Assembly: GCA_937910695.1 (NCBI GenBank)
Contig: CALEMW010000219.1
Location: 62,001-126,000 of the forward strand
DNA: 64,000 nt
Direction: 5' to 3'
Origin: an uncultured bacterium
Lineage (GTDB): Bacteria > Krumholzibacteriota > Krumholzibacteriia > LZORAL124-64-63
Numbering within the stretch: position 1 is the stretch's first letter; the number at the start of each line of letters is the position of its first letter. Both the position numbers and the translations under genes were made by a program. Positions 17,787-27,429 of this stretch are shown here, in pieces. The notes below the pieces were generated by a model. It was not told where the DNA came from, ran no database searches, and saw only the letters and a list, made by a program, of their open reading frames with translations.

Positions 17787-18570
17787 CGTCGTCGGCCTCG
17801 CCAGTGGAATCGACCAAGCAGGCTGTCCGCAGACGCGGAGCTGGCCCTGAAGTGTCTCCCATCACCACGACGGGTACATCGAGTTCCTCCATGATCCGCC
17901 CTACGCACTCGAAAAGACCAAGAGCGTCGTCGCACTCGTCCATCTGCAGCAACGCGATCGCGACGGGCACGCCTTCGGGAATACGCCCGAGATAGCCGTC
18001 AGGACGCGCCAGCAGACGGATCATCTGCTCCCATGACCAGGGTTCGTCGGCGACCAGGCAGAGCCGATCGTCCGCAACGCGGCCCTGGCGGTGCAGCACT
18101 GCACTGGACGGGCGGCCGATGGCGGACAGGCCGATCACCGGTATCGCCAAAGAGGTTCTGCGCGGCAGGTCCGGATCGTCCCCATGGTGGAGCTTGACCG
18201 GTCGTCCCGCACTGCCGTCGGCTTCGACTAGGATCACGTGACCCGGCAGGATCCCGCCGAGGGCGTCCACCGCAGCGGGAGACAATCCCCGCCACTTGCC
18301 GTCGATCTCGCCGTCCCTCACGAAGATCGGCGCCCCGGCCGGGGCCACAGCTCCGGTCAACAGAGCCTTGTGTTCCAGGATCACGAGGCCTGGCCAGTCG
18401 AGAGGTTCTGTGCGTGTCGTGGTTGTGACGCACACGGCCGCGCCCTGCTCCAACAGGACACTGCACATCGCCTCGAGCAGCGACGTCTTGCCGCCGCCGC
18501 CGTAGACGGACACGACATGCCCGCCGCCGCAGGGCAGGATGTCGTGCCATCGTTCCAGAAACATGAACAT
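17779..18570 (-). CDS. yqeC: YqeC-type selenium-dependent hydroxylase accessory protein
   Basis: 263 aa. VVSVYGGGGKTSLLEAM is a P-loop-like NTP-binding site, followed by VCVTTTTRTEP and VILVEADGSAGRPVKLH, the conserved E-A-D-G-S-x-x-x-P-x-K motif of YqeC. VIGLSAIGRP and DEPWSWEQMIRLLARPDG complete the family pattern. YqeC is found with selenium-dependent molybdenum hydroxylases and is presumed to handle the selenium or cofactor insertion step. It starts 9 bp after the glycosyltransferase stop, so it is probably on the same transcript. Confidence 0.85.
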   Translation of the reverse strand: MFMFLERWHDILPCGGGHVVSVYGGGGKTSLLEAMCSVLLEQGAAVCVTTTTRTEPLDWPGLVILEHKALLTGAVAPAGAPIFVRDGEIDGKWRGLSPAAVDALGGILPGHVILVEADGSAGRPVKLHHGDDPDLPRRTSLAIPVIGLSAIGRPSSAVLHRQGRVADDRLCLVADEPWSWEQMIRLLARPDGYLGRIPEGVPVAIALLQMDECDDALGLFECVGRIMEELDVPVVVMGDTSGPAPRLRTACLVDSTGEADDDG

Positions 18571-18579
18571 GAACGTCCT

Positions 18580-19695
18580 TCAGGAGCGAGCCAAGAGGCT
18601 CCGGTACCAGTCCAGCAGGTTGGCGACCATCTCGTCGCGATGATGGGCGTCCTGCACTCGGCGCCTGCCGGCCTCTCCCCAGGTCACCGCAGAGAGCGGA
18701 TCATCCAGGCATCTGGTCATCGCTGCGGCCAGGGCTGGAACATCACCAGGGGGAACGACCAGACCTGTCTCTTCGTGTTTGTTGACCGAAACGACGCCCG
18801 TGGCCAGTCGAGTGGAGATGACGGGCAGTCCTGCGGACATGGCTTCGAGCTGTACAACGCCGAAGGTTTCGCTGTCGTGGGAACTCGGAAAGATCAGGGC
18901 GCGGCTGTCGGCCATCAGGACCCGGAGACGAGTGTCGTCGCACTCCCCCAGGAACTCCACGCGATCGGCCAAGCCCTCGGCCGCAACCCTGTTCTCGAGG
19001 GCGGAGCCCAACGGACCGGCCCCCACGATCCGAACACTTGCCCGTGGTGTCAGATGAAGAGCGTCGAGCAGGATATCGAGACCTTTGTAATACACCAAAC
19101 GTCCGACGAAGAGAAAGCGCTCGGCAGCCGCGGGATCGCCGGGGGTCCACCGATCCGGCTCGATGCCGAAGGGGATCACTCTCACTTTACCATTCACAGG
19201 GGCGAGTTCGGCCGATGTTTTGCGGAGCTCTTCCGAGGAAACGCACACACCGTCGCAGACCTTCAACAGCCGCCGGGAAAGCGGACGGACGAGCAGGCGC
19301 CCGATGCGCTGTCTCGACACATCGGCGTGATGCCACACGGTCAAGGCGGTCGATTCCGGAAAGCAGGACCGCGACGCCAGCAGACAAGCCGCAGCCAGAG
19401 GATTCGGCATATGGATCTGCACCACGTCGGGACACCAGCGGCTGGCTGCGGTTCTGATTTCCTGGAGCAGGGTCAGAGTCAAAGGCTGCGAGGCCACGAC
19501 CGCGGGCGTGCCGCAGCGCACAAGCAGGCCGCGTCCGTCGAGAATCGCCTCGCGGCGTGCCCCTTCCTCACCGGCGGCCACCAAGGCGGTGACCTCGTGC
19601 CCGGCTTCCAGAAGCCCTTCGCACAGGTCTCGCAGCACCGACTCCATGCCGCCCTTCACGGGCGGGTAGTATTTTCCTATCTGCAGGATTTTCAT
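18580..19695 (-). CDS. GT4-family glycosyltransferase
   Basis: 371 aa GT-B fold. The N-terminal KILQIGKYYPPVKGGMESVL with the glycine-rich acceptor loop and the C-terminal FLFVGRLVYYKGLDILLDAL, IVGAGPLGSAL and PSSHDSETFGVVQLEAMSAGLPVIST (the E-x7-E nucleotide-sugar motif) define the GT4 family. These enzymes transfer a sugar from a nucleotide or lipid donor to a glycan or lipid, usually for envelope polysaccharide. Donor and acceptor cannot be read off. It is the first gene of the yqeC-mocA-xdhC-yqeB run but has no obvious link to it. Confidence 0.85.
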   Translation of the reverse strand: MKILQIGKYYPPVKGGMESVLRDLCEGLLEAGHEVTALVAAGEEGARREAILDGRGLLVRCGTPAVVASQPLTLTLLQEIRTAASRWCPDVVQIHMPNPLAAACLLASRSCFPESTALTVWHHADVSRQRIGRLLVRPLSRRLLKVCDGVCVSSEELRKTSAELAPVNGKVRVIPFGIEPDRWTPGDPAAAERFLFVGRLVYYKGLDILLDALHLTPRASVRIVGAGPLGSALENRVAAEGLADRVEFLGECDDTRLRVLMADSRALIFPSSHDSETFGVVQLEAMSAGLPVISTRLATGVVSVNKHEETGLVVPPGDVPALAAAMTRCLDDPLSAVTWGEAGRRRVQDAHHRDEMVANLLDWYRSLLARS

Positions 19696-19748
19696 GGCCG
19701 ATTCAAGCTAACCGATCCCTCCCCATCTCCCAAGCCCTACCTCCGCGG

Positions 19749-19820
19749 GTTCAACAGAAGAACCCCTTCGAGAGCGACATTCCGCAGGCGGAGCCGATCG
19801 AGGGGGTTCTTCTGTTGAAC
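19749..19820. repeat. 72-nt nested inverted repeat between groEL and the glycosyltransferase
   Basis: Arms 19749-19771 and 19798-19820 (23 nt each, one mismatch; GTTCAACAGAAGAACCCC...) flank a 26-nt spacer that itself contains a TCCGC-AG-GCGGA hairpin. In either direction the arm reads GGGGTTC then TTCTGTTG, so it may act as a bidirectional transcription stop or form a cruciform. Confidence 0.65.
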
Positions 19821-19822
19821 GA

Positions 19823-19847
19823 ACGGGGGCCGTGTACGGGCCCCCGT
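19823..19847 (-). terminator. groEL terminator hairpin
   Basis: Stem ACGGGGGCC (19823-19831) with GGCCCCCGT (19839-19847) and a 7-nt loop lies 18 bp after the groEL stop on the minus strand, followed by TTCGTTC. The T-run is weak; the larger inverted repeat just beyond may complete termination. Confidence 0.6.
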
Positions 19848-19864
19848 ATTCAGCGCTGGCGGGG

Positions 19865-21541
<1,677 letters not shown>

Positions 21542-21829
21542 CTAAAGGATGGCGAGGATGTCGCCCTCGCGAAGGATCAGGTAGTCGTCACCCGAGACGC
21601 TCACCTCGGTGCCCGAGTACTTGCCGTAGAGCACGATGTCGCCCTTCTTCACCTCAGGGGCGATCCGCGTGCCGTCTTCGGCCGTGCGGCCGGGGCCCAC
21701 GGCGACGACCTTGGCTTGCTGGGGCTTTTCCTTGGCGGTGTCGGGAATAATGATGCCGCCCTTCATCGTTTCGGCCTCCATGGGCGCAACGATGACACGA
21801 TCGGCCAAAGGCTTGATCTTGATAGTCAT
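21542..21829 (-). CDS. groES: 10-kDa co-chaperonin GroES
   Basis: 95 aa from ATG 21829, which has AGGAG 6 nt upstream; a start two codons earlier lies on top of that site. [10 protein letters not shown] opens the protein and the mobile loop [20 protein letters not shown] carries the conserved G-G-I-I-I-P motif that contacts Gro[19 protein letters not shown] is the usual C-terminal barrel. It caps the GroEL cavity. First gene of the heat-shock operon. Confidence 0.98.
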   Translation of the reverse strand: MTIKIKPLADRVIVAPMEAETMKGGIIIPDTAKEKPQQAKVVAVGPGRTAEDGTRIAPEVKKGDIVLYGKYSGTEVSVSGDDYLILREGDILAIL

Positions 21830-21881
21830 CAGCATCTCCTCTCTCGTCTTGATGAAGTCCCGTAGGACCTGAAAAAAGGGA

Positions 21882-21908
21882 TTGGCACTCTCCCTCTTCG
21901 ATTGCTAA
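21882..21908 (-). promoter_or_regulatory. CIRCE operator (HrcA binding site)
   Basis: Read on the minus strand: TTAGCAATC, 9 bp, GAGTGCCAA. Compared with the consensus TTAGCACTC-N9-GAGTGCTAA each arm has one change. It lies 53 bp before groES, at the expected transcription start. HrcA repressor binds CIRCE and releases it on heat shock; hrcA is not in the window. Confidence 0.88.
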
Positions 21909-21917
21909 TTCGTTGGT

Positions 21918-21945
21918 ATGATAGTCAGAGCTACATCTGCCGCAA
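21918..21945 (-). promoter_or_regulatory. Candidate groE promoter
   Basis: Minus strand: TTGCGG (21945-21940), 16 bp, TATCAT (21923-21918). The -10 fits 5 of 6 consensus positions, the -35 is weak. Transcription would begin at the edge of the CIRCE element, as in other CIRCE-controlled groE operons. Confidence 0.55.
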
Positions 21946-22099
21946 GCAAAATTCTTCGCTCCTGACAAAACGGGAAAATCATATGCCATTTTGTCATGAT
22001 TGCCGTATTGCAGATTGCTTTTATCTTAATTATTCTCAGCTTGAGTCTGCGCCTATGCCGGCGTGGACGCCACGGATCTGCTCAATGCCGAGGTACTCC

Positions 22100-22486
22100 A
22101 TGCGAATGACGATCGTACTCTCAATTCTCCTCGTCGTTGGCGCTCAGGCCGCCAATCACGACATCTTGGTCCAGGGACTCAGCTTCATCCCCGACGACCT
22201 GACCATCGAGATGGGCGACTCGGTGACCTGGACCCACGACGCCACCTCCGCCTTCCACACCATCACCAATGGAACGGGCACTTCGGATCCCGAGATCGGC
22301 ACGTTGTTCGACGAGTCCTTCAGTGGCTCGGGACAGACGTTCGTCCATGTCTTCGCCGATCCAGGCGACGTGCCGTACTTCTGTCGCCCTCATCTCGGTC
22401 TGGGCATGACGGGCATCATCCGCGTCACGGCCAACGTGGGTGAAGAATCCGGTACCTGGAGCGACATCAAAGGCCTCTGGCGTTGA
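22100..22486 (+). CDS. Secreted cupredoxin (plastocyanin-like) with W-S-x-I-K-x-L-W-R tail
   Basis: 128 aa from ATG 22100 with GAGG 6 nt upstream; the longer frame starts in an AT-rich leader and is rejected. A signal peptide covers residues 1-18. A single type 1 copper domain follows: His53 (AFHTITNG) and Cys95-x2-His98-x4-Met103 (CRPHLGLGM) are the four copper ligands, so the site looks functional for electron transfer. The protein ends GEESGTWSDIKGLWR, a short tail outside the fold that is also seen, at the same distance from the end, in the secreted protein at 38071. The AT-rich 200 bp upstream probably hold the promoter. Confidence 0.85.
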   Translation: MRMTIVLSILLVVGAQAANHDILVQGLSFIPDDLTIEMGDSVTWTHDATSAFHTITNGTGTSDPEIGTLFDESFSGSGQTFVHVFADPGDVPYFCRPHLGLGMTGIIRVTANVGEESGTWSDIKGLWR

Positions 22487-22559
22487 TCGATCAGGCTTCC
22501 TCCTTGCGTCCTCTGTCCATGCGTGTACCCTTGCTGATGGACGCCAACAGGAGAAAGTC

Positions 22560-25106
22560 ATGGACCGATCGTTGCCGCTGCCTCTGCACCCAGAACTGAA
22601 GGATCGTTTGAGCGACGGTCCGCCACCGCCCTTGTCTGCCCTGATCGACCCCGATCGGGGTCCGTCGCTTTGTTATGCTCTTGCAGACCAGCTTCGTGCC
22701 GCGAACAAGACCTCTCCGGTGTCCGGAGCCGTTCTTTTCGCCTTCGCCCGTTGGCTCGACGCCTTGATCCTCGTGACGGAAGCCCTCCTCGACGCCGGCC
22801 AGAAGCGGCACCTCGCCGACAGCCTCGCCGACGATCTCGGCCCAGAGGAGTATGCCCGCCTCAGGGACCTCGTCGCCGCATCCGTGCCTGGCTTCCTCCC
22901 ATCACTCCGCGCCCTCGGTTCCGCACCGTCGACTTTCGCCGAGGCCGATTCGGAAGCTGTCCCAAGCGGATCCGACGGCGCGGAGCTCTTCCCGCTGACG
23001 GCCCTGCTGCTGACGATGCTCAATCCGGCAGCTGCTGCACCTGCGGCCTGGCTCGGACTCGACCGCCTCGCCGCCAACCCCGACGCCGGCCGGGTCTTCA
23101 CGTCCTTGAAGCGTGTCTTGTCTTCCGTTTCCGCCCCAGACGGCGGGGGTTCCCTGTTCGAGCTGTTGGAGCTTCCGGTCCGCCACTCCCCCGACCGCCT
23201 CGACGAACAGCTGCTGATCGTCGCCGACGCTTGGCGACCCTGGCTGGGGGATGCCGCCGACCACTGTGCACGGGCCGCCGGCGTGCTGCGCGAGGAGTCG
23301 CGGCCCCGCTTCGACGGCCCGGGCGACATTCCCGTCTTCCAACCATCCGCAGAGACAGTCAGCACAGAGGCCACGACGTCGGATAAGCCGCACCCCGAAC
23401 CCGATATCGAACGCTTCAGTGATGACCGGGACTGGATGCCGCGCCTGATCCTCCTGGCCAAGAACACCCATGTCTGGCTCCACCAACTGACGCAGCGTCA
23501 CGGACGCGACATCACACGGCTCGATCAAGTGCCCGACGAAGAATTGGACCTCATGGCCGCCCGCGGCATCACGGGTCTCTGGCTCATCGGTCTCTGGCAG
23601 CGCAGCGCTGCGTCGCGAGAGATCAAGCGTCGCTCCGGGAATCCGGAAGCCCTGTCGTCGGCCTACGCCGTCGATGACTACCGTATCGCCGACGATCTGG
23701 GCGGCGACGCCGCCCTCGACGAGCTGCGGGAACGTGCTCTGGCAAGGGGCATCCGCATGTGCGGCGACATGGTCCCCAACCACACGGGTGTCGACGGCCG
23801 CTGGGTCCTCGAACGCCCCGAATTGTTCCTCTCCCTCGACCACAGCCCCTACCCCGGCTACACCTTCGACGGACCCGACCTCTCACCCGATTCGAATGTG
23901 TCGATCCGTCTCGAAGATCACTACTGGGAGCGCAGCGACGCCGCCGTCGTCTTCGAACGCGAAAACCGAGACACCGGCGAGATACGCTATCTCTACCACG
24001 GCAACGACGGCACCTCCATGCCCTGGAACGACACCGCCCAGCTCGACTTTCTCAACCCGGAAACCCGCGAAGCCGTCATCGAAACCATCATCGCGGTGGC
24101 CCGCCGTTTCCCGGTCATTCGCTTCGACGCCGCCATGGTCCTCGCCCGACGACACCTGAGACGACTCTGGCACCCCGCCCCCGGCCACGACAGCGACATC
24201 CCGACCCGCGCCTCGCGGGCGCTCTCACCCGAAGATTTCGACCGGGCCATGCCCGCCGAATTCTGGCGAGAGGTCGTCGACCGGGTGGCCGTCGAGGCCC
24301 CCGACACGCTCCTGCTCGCCGAGGCCTTCTGGTTGATGGAGGGCTACTTCGTGCGCAACCTGGGCATGCACCGCGTCTACAACAGCGCGTTCATGCACAT
24401 GCTTCGTGATCAGGACAATGCGAAGTTCCGTCAGGGGCTCAAAAACGTCCTGGCTCACGACCCCCGCGTCCTGCAGCGGTTCGTGAACTTCATGAGCAAC
24501 CCTGACGAGGAGACGGCCGTCGAACAGTTCGGGACGGGTGACAAGTACTTCGGCGTCGCGACGCTGCTGGCCACTCTGCCCGGACTACCCCTGATCGGGC
24601 ACGGGCAGCTCGAGGGCTATGCCGAGAAATACGGCATGGAGTACGCCCGCGCCTACCTTGACGAACAACCCGACACCGGATTCATGGAGCACCACGACCG
24701 GATGATCAGTCCGCTCTTCCACCGTCGGCAGATCTTCGCCGGAGCCGATTCATTCCGGCTCTTCGACGTCCGTGACGACAACGGGCATCTGGTGGAGGAT
24801 ATGATCGCCTACGCCAACCGGAGCGGGGACGAAGCCGGGCTGGTGATCGTCAACAACTGCCACCAGACGCGCCGGGGACGACTGCACCGCGGCTGGTCGC
24901 CGGACGGAACCCCGAGCGACAGCCTGAGCGATGTCCTCGGCCTGGACACCGCCGCCGGCGGCCTGATCAGATTGCGCGACCCCCGTACCGAGCATGAGCT
25001 CACTCTCGACGCCCACGACCTGCACGACGCCGGCTTCGAGATCGAACTGCCTCCTTACGGCGCCGCCGTTTTCCTCGAGTGGTACACGGAGGCCCGGAAC
25101 GCTTGA
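22560..25106 (+). CDS. GH13 (alpha-amylase superfamily) enzyme with long N-terminal helical module
   Basis: 848 aa from ATG 22560, AGGAG 6 nt upstream. The first 300 residues are Ala/Leu-rich and helical with no recognised domain. The catalytic TIM barrel follows: AARGITGLWLIGLW, MVPNHTG (region I), VIRFDAAMV with the nucleophile Asp (region II), LLLAEAFW with the acid/base Glu (region III) and a NPDEETA segment in place of the usual N-H-D region IV. No signal peptide, so it acts inside the cell on an alpha-glucan, trehalose or related sugar; the substrate is not evident. Convergent with the hydrolase gene. Confidence 0.82.
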   Translation: MDRSLPLPLHPELKDRLSDGPPPPLSALIDPDRGPSLCYALADQLRAANKTSPVSGAVLFAFARWLDALILVTEALLDAGQKRHLADSLADDLGPEEYARLRDLVAASVPGFLPSLRALGSAPSTFAEADSEAVPSGSDGAELFPLTALLLTMLNPAAAAPAAWLGLDRLAANPDAGRVFTSLKRVLSSVSAPDGGGSLFELLELPVRHSPDRLDEQLLIVADAWRPWLGDAADHCARAAGVLREESRPRFDGPGDIPVFQPSAETVSTEATTSDKPHPEPDIERFSDDRDWMPRLILLAKNTHVWLHQLTQRHGRDITRLDQVPDEELDLMAARGITGLWLIGLWQRSAASREIKRRSGNPEALSSAYAVDDYRIADDLGGDAALDELRERALARGIRMCGDMVPNHTGVDGRWVLERPELFLSLDHSPYPGYTFDGPDLSPDSNVSIRLEDHYWERSDAAVVFERENRDTGEIRYLYHGNDGTSMPWNDTAQLDFLNPETREAVIETIIAVARRFPVIRFDAAMVLARRHLRRLWHPAPGHDSDIPTRASRALSPEDFDRAMPAEFWREVVDRVAVEAPDTLLLAEAFWLMEGYFVRNLGMHRVYNSAFMHMLRDQDNAKFRQGLKNVLAHDPRVLQRFVNFMSNPDEETAVEQFGTGDKYFGVATLLATLPGLPLIGHGQLEGYAEKYGMEYARAYLDEQPDTGFMEHHDRMISPLFHRRQIFAGADSFRLFDVRDDNGHLVEDMIAYANRSGDEAGLVIVNNCHQTRRGRLHRGWSPDGTPSDSLSDVLGLDTAAGGLIRLRDPRTEHELTLDAHDLHDAGFEIELPPYGAAVFLEWYTEARNA

Positions 25107-25122
25107 CGTCCCGGGCCTCCGT
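25086..25122. terminator. 12-bp perfect hairpin at the end of the GH13 gene
   Basis: ACGGAGGCCCGG (25086-25097) pairs perfectly with CCGGGCCTCCGT (25111-25122). The 13-nt loop contains the GH13 stop codon. It lies between convergent genes and lacks a T-run on either side, so it may block or stabilise both transcripts rather than act as a classic intrinsic terminator. Confidence 0.55.
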
Positions 25123-25139
25123 ATCGGTCTGCTCTCGGG

Positions 25140-26585
25140 TCAGCGTGTTGCCGACCTGATGAAACCATTCAGCTTCTTGGCCACGCCCGATCCACACTCC
25201 GCTGCCAGAGTCGGATACTCGTCCGTCTCGCCCGTGACCGCCGTCTGCAGGTAGTGGTTCATGGTCTTGGGCATCACCACGGGGCCGCGGATCCCGTTCG
25301 ACATCATCCACGCCTTGAAATCGGGAGCTTCGTCCACCGAGACTTCGCGGTCGAGGGCGCCGTGCAGGACGATCATCGGCAGCCCAGCCTGCTTGTACCA
25401 CACACGAGGATCGTAACCGTCGGCTGTCGGCAGAGTGGACGCTCCCAGCAGCGCGATGCCGCCGACTCCCAGACTGTCCGCCACCGCGAGCACGGCGGCC
25501 TCGCCGAGGCAGGCGCCGGCGCTGCCATGCCCCAGAACCACGAGTTTTGAACCATCCACATCGGGATGATCAGCAAGCACCCGGCAGGCTGCAGCGACGT
25601 CGGCGGCGAGATCGCTCGGCGTTCCCGCCCTCGGGTCGATGCGGAGGGTCGCAACTCCCATGGTCGACAACTCGTCGGCCAGGTGGGAGAACAGCGCGAA
25701 TGATCCATTGCTCGCTTCGCGGTCCTGGCCTGCGGCAGGGACCATGATTACGCCGGGAAAGGGTCCGACCTGATCCTTCGGCACGGCGAGCACGCCAGCC
25801 AACGCACCGCCCGCCACATCGATGAGGACCTCGGCGTTGTCGGACACGGCCGAGTCCGAGGGCGAACCTCCGAGGGCGAAGCAGGTGATGCCCTCCGAAG
25901 CGACGCCGAAGAAGGTGCCGTCTTCGTACTGATGCAGCACGACGGCCTGAGGCTCGGCCATCTGTTTGTTCTGCACCGTCACGTCGAAGGAGCGCACCGG
26001 CACGGTCTTGCCCCTCACTTCGACTTCGCCGACGCCTTTGCCGCGCACCGTAATATCGAATAGATTCATGCCGTCGGATGCTTTGCCGTCATAGCTGTAT
26101 GTCGCAGCATCTACATTCGAGAGCAGATCGGAAAGCGGTGCGAATCCGGTCGGCGCTCCCATGGGCGCATACAGCACCTTGGCGGGCAGCTTCTCGACCG
26201 GGGCCGGCACCTTATTCCCGTTGTAATAGAACACGAGTTCCGGCTCCCCACCCTCGGGCTTGAGTGTGCTGTGTCCCTGGATTTCCATTTCACCCCGGTG
26301 CACGTACATCGTCGCAACCAGCAGTCGGGTCAGATCAGGGGACATTTCCGCGCTCCAACGCAATTTGTCGGTCCCGTTGAGAACTGCGCTGCCACCGTAC
26401 ACGACGTTGCCGTCGTCCTTGGTTTCCTGCCATAGCGAGAAACGGCCGATGGATCCTTCGGGAGTCTGAGCCGGAAAGAGCACGGAGTCCCGGGGAGCGT
26501 CGGCGGCGAAGACTGCTGCACCGGTCAAGGATACAAGCGCCACGAGCGCAACGAACAGGGAACGAACGGCGGCATACCTCTGCAT
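25140..26585 (-). CDS. Exported alpha/beta hydrolase (dienelactone hydrolase-like)
   Basis: About 481 aa. ATG 26585 is favoured (GGGAG 9 nt upstream); ATG 26591 is possible, and the longest frame overlaps coaX and is rejected. Signal peptide residues 1-26 (VRSLFVALVALVSLTGAAVFA). Residues 30-270 are beta-rich without a recognised domain. The C-terminal alpha/beta hydrolase has VVLGHGSAGACLGEAAVLA, where the nucleophile elbow reads G-H-G-S-A-G rather than G-x-S-x-G, then LHGALDREV and NHYLQ as acid and His segments. Substrate unknown. Last gene of the valS run. Confidence 0.7.
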   Translation of the reverse strand: MQRYAAVRSLFVALVALVSLTGAAVFAADAPRDSVLFPAQTPEGSIGRFSLWQETKDDGNVVYGGSAVLNGTDKLRWSAEMSPDLTRLLVATMYVHRGEMEIQGHSTLKPEGGEPELVFYYNGNKVPAPVEKLPAKVLYAPMGAPTGFAPLSDLLSNVDAATYSYDGKASDGMNLFDITVRGKGVGEVEVRGKTVPVRSFDVTVQNKQMAEPQAVVLHQYEDGTFFGVASEGITCFALGGSPSDSAVSDNAEVLIDVAGGALAGVLAVPKDQVGPFPGVIMVPAAGQDREASNGSFALFSHLADELSTMGVATLRIDPRAGTPSDLAADVAAACRVLADHPDVDGSKLVVLGHGSAGACLGEAAVLAVADSLGVGGIALLGASTLPTADGYDPRVWYKQAGLPMIVLHGALDREVSVDEAPDFKAWMMSNGIRGPVVMPKTMNHYLQTAVTGETDEYPTLAAECGSGVAKKLNGFIRSATR

Positions 26586-26679
26586 AGTCATCGTCTCCCA
26601 GGGAGAAAGTGGGGAGGTGAAGTCCGCCGTGAGCATACGGCGTGTCGGTTGCCGTGTCACCCTGCGGATCGTCGTCCGC

Positions 26680-27429
26680 TCATCCAGCCAGCAAAGCGGC
26701 GCCTTTGAGGGTCCAGTCCTGATCGACAAGCAAGTCGTCGGGCAATCCAGCGCCGGCGGCGGGATCGGCCACCAAGCCGGCCAGCCCGCCGGTCAGCACG
26801 ACGGGCGGGTCACCGAGAGACCGGCGCAGGCTGATCAAGACCCCGGACACACCCTGGATGCCGACATGGAACGAGCCTGCACTCATGGCCTCGCTCGTCC
26901 CCCGGCCGGGCACCAGTGGCATGAACGCAAAGGGTACCGGTGTCAGTCTTGCTGCTCTGTCTCCCAGCGCTTCAGCCGCCATGGCGGGACCGGGAGCGAT
27001 GAGTCCTCCGACGAAGACACCGTCACGCAGGACATCGAACGTGGTGGCGGTCCCCACGTCGACGACCAAGGCCGAAGACCAACCCATCGCCGCCGCTGCG
27101 GCCATGTTGGCGAAGCGGTCGGCGCCGGTGGCCGTGGCGTCGTCCACACCGACGGCGAAACCGCTGACATCGCGATGATCCACCACTCGGACCTCGGCAA
27201 GTCCAGCGAGCAAAGCTTCGGTCACGGCCGGGACGACCGAGACGACCACGACGGCCTCGTTCTCACGGCGGACATCCGTCACCGCACGGAGCAGATCTTC
27301 GTAGCCGGCGTCTCCGGTGGGTGTCGGTCCTCCACCGAGGCGGAAGCAAGGCGTGATGTCGGGACGTTCGCCGACAGTGTCGATTCGGGCCATCGTCACC
27401 GAACTGTTGCCGACATCGAGAACGATCAT
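26680..27429 (-). CDS. coaX: Type III pantothenate kinase
   Basis: 249 aa from ATG 27429 (GGAGGA upstream; ATGA overlap with birA); the longer frame runs into birA and is rejected. VLDVGNSSVTMARI (phosphate 1), GADRFANM (the G-x-D-R catalytic motif) and VVDVGTATTFDVL (phosphate 2) define the ASKHA-fold CoaX family. It phosphorylates pantothenate, the first step to coenzyme A, using the product of panB-panC encoded 16 kb away. Confidence 0.93.
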   Translation of the reverse strand: MIVLDVGNSSVTMARIDTVGERPDITPCFRLGGGPTPTGDAGYEDLLRAVTDVRRENEAVVVVSVVPAVTEALLAGLAEVRVVDHRDVSGFAVGVDDATATGADRFANMAAAAAMGWSSALVVDVGTATTFDVLRDGVFVGGLIAPGPAMAAEALGDRAARLTPVPFAFMPLVPGRGTSEAMSAGSFHVGIQGVSGVLISLRRSLGDPPVVLTGGLAGLVADPAAGAGLPDDLLVDQDWTLKGAALLAG

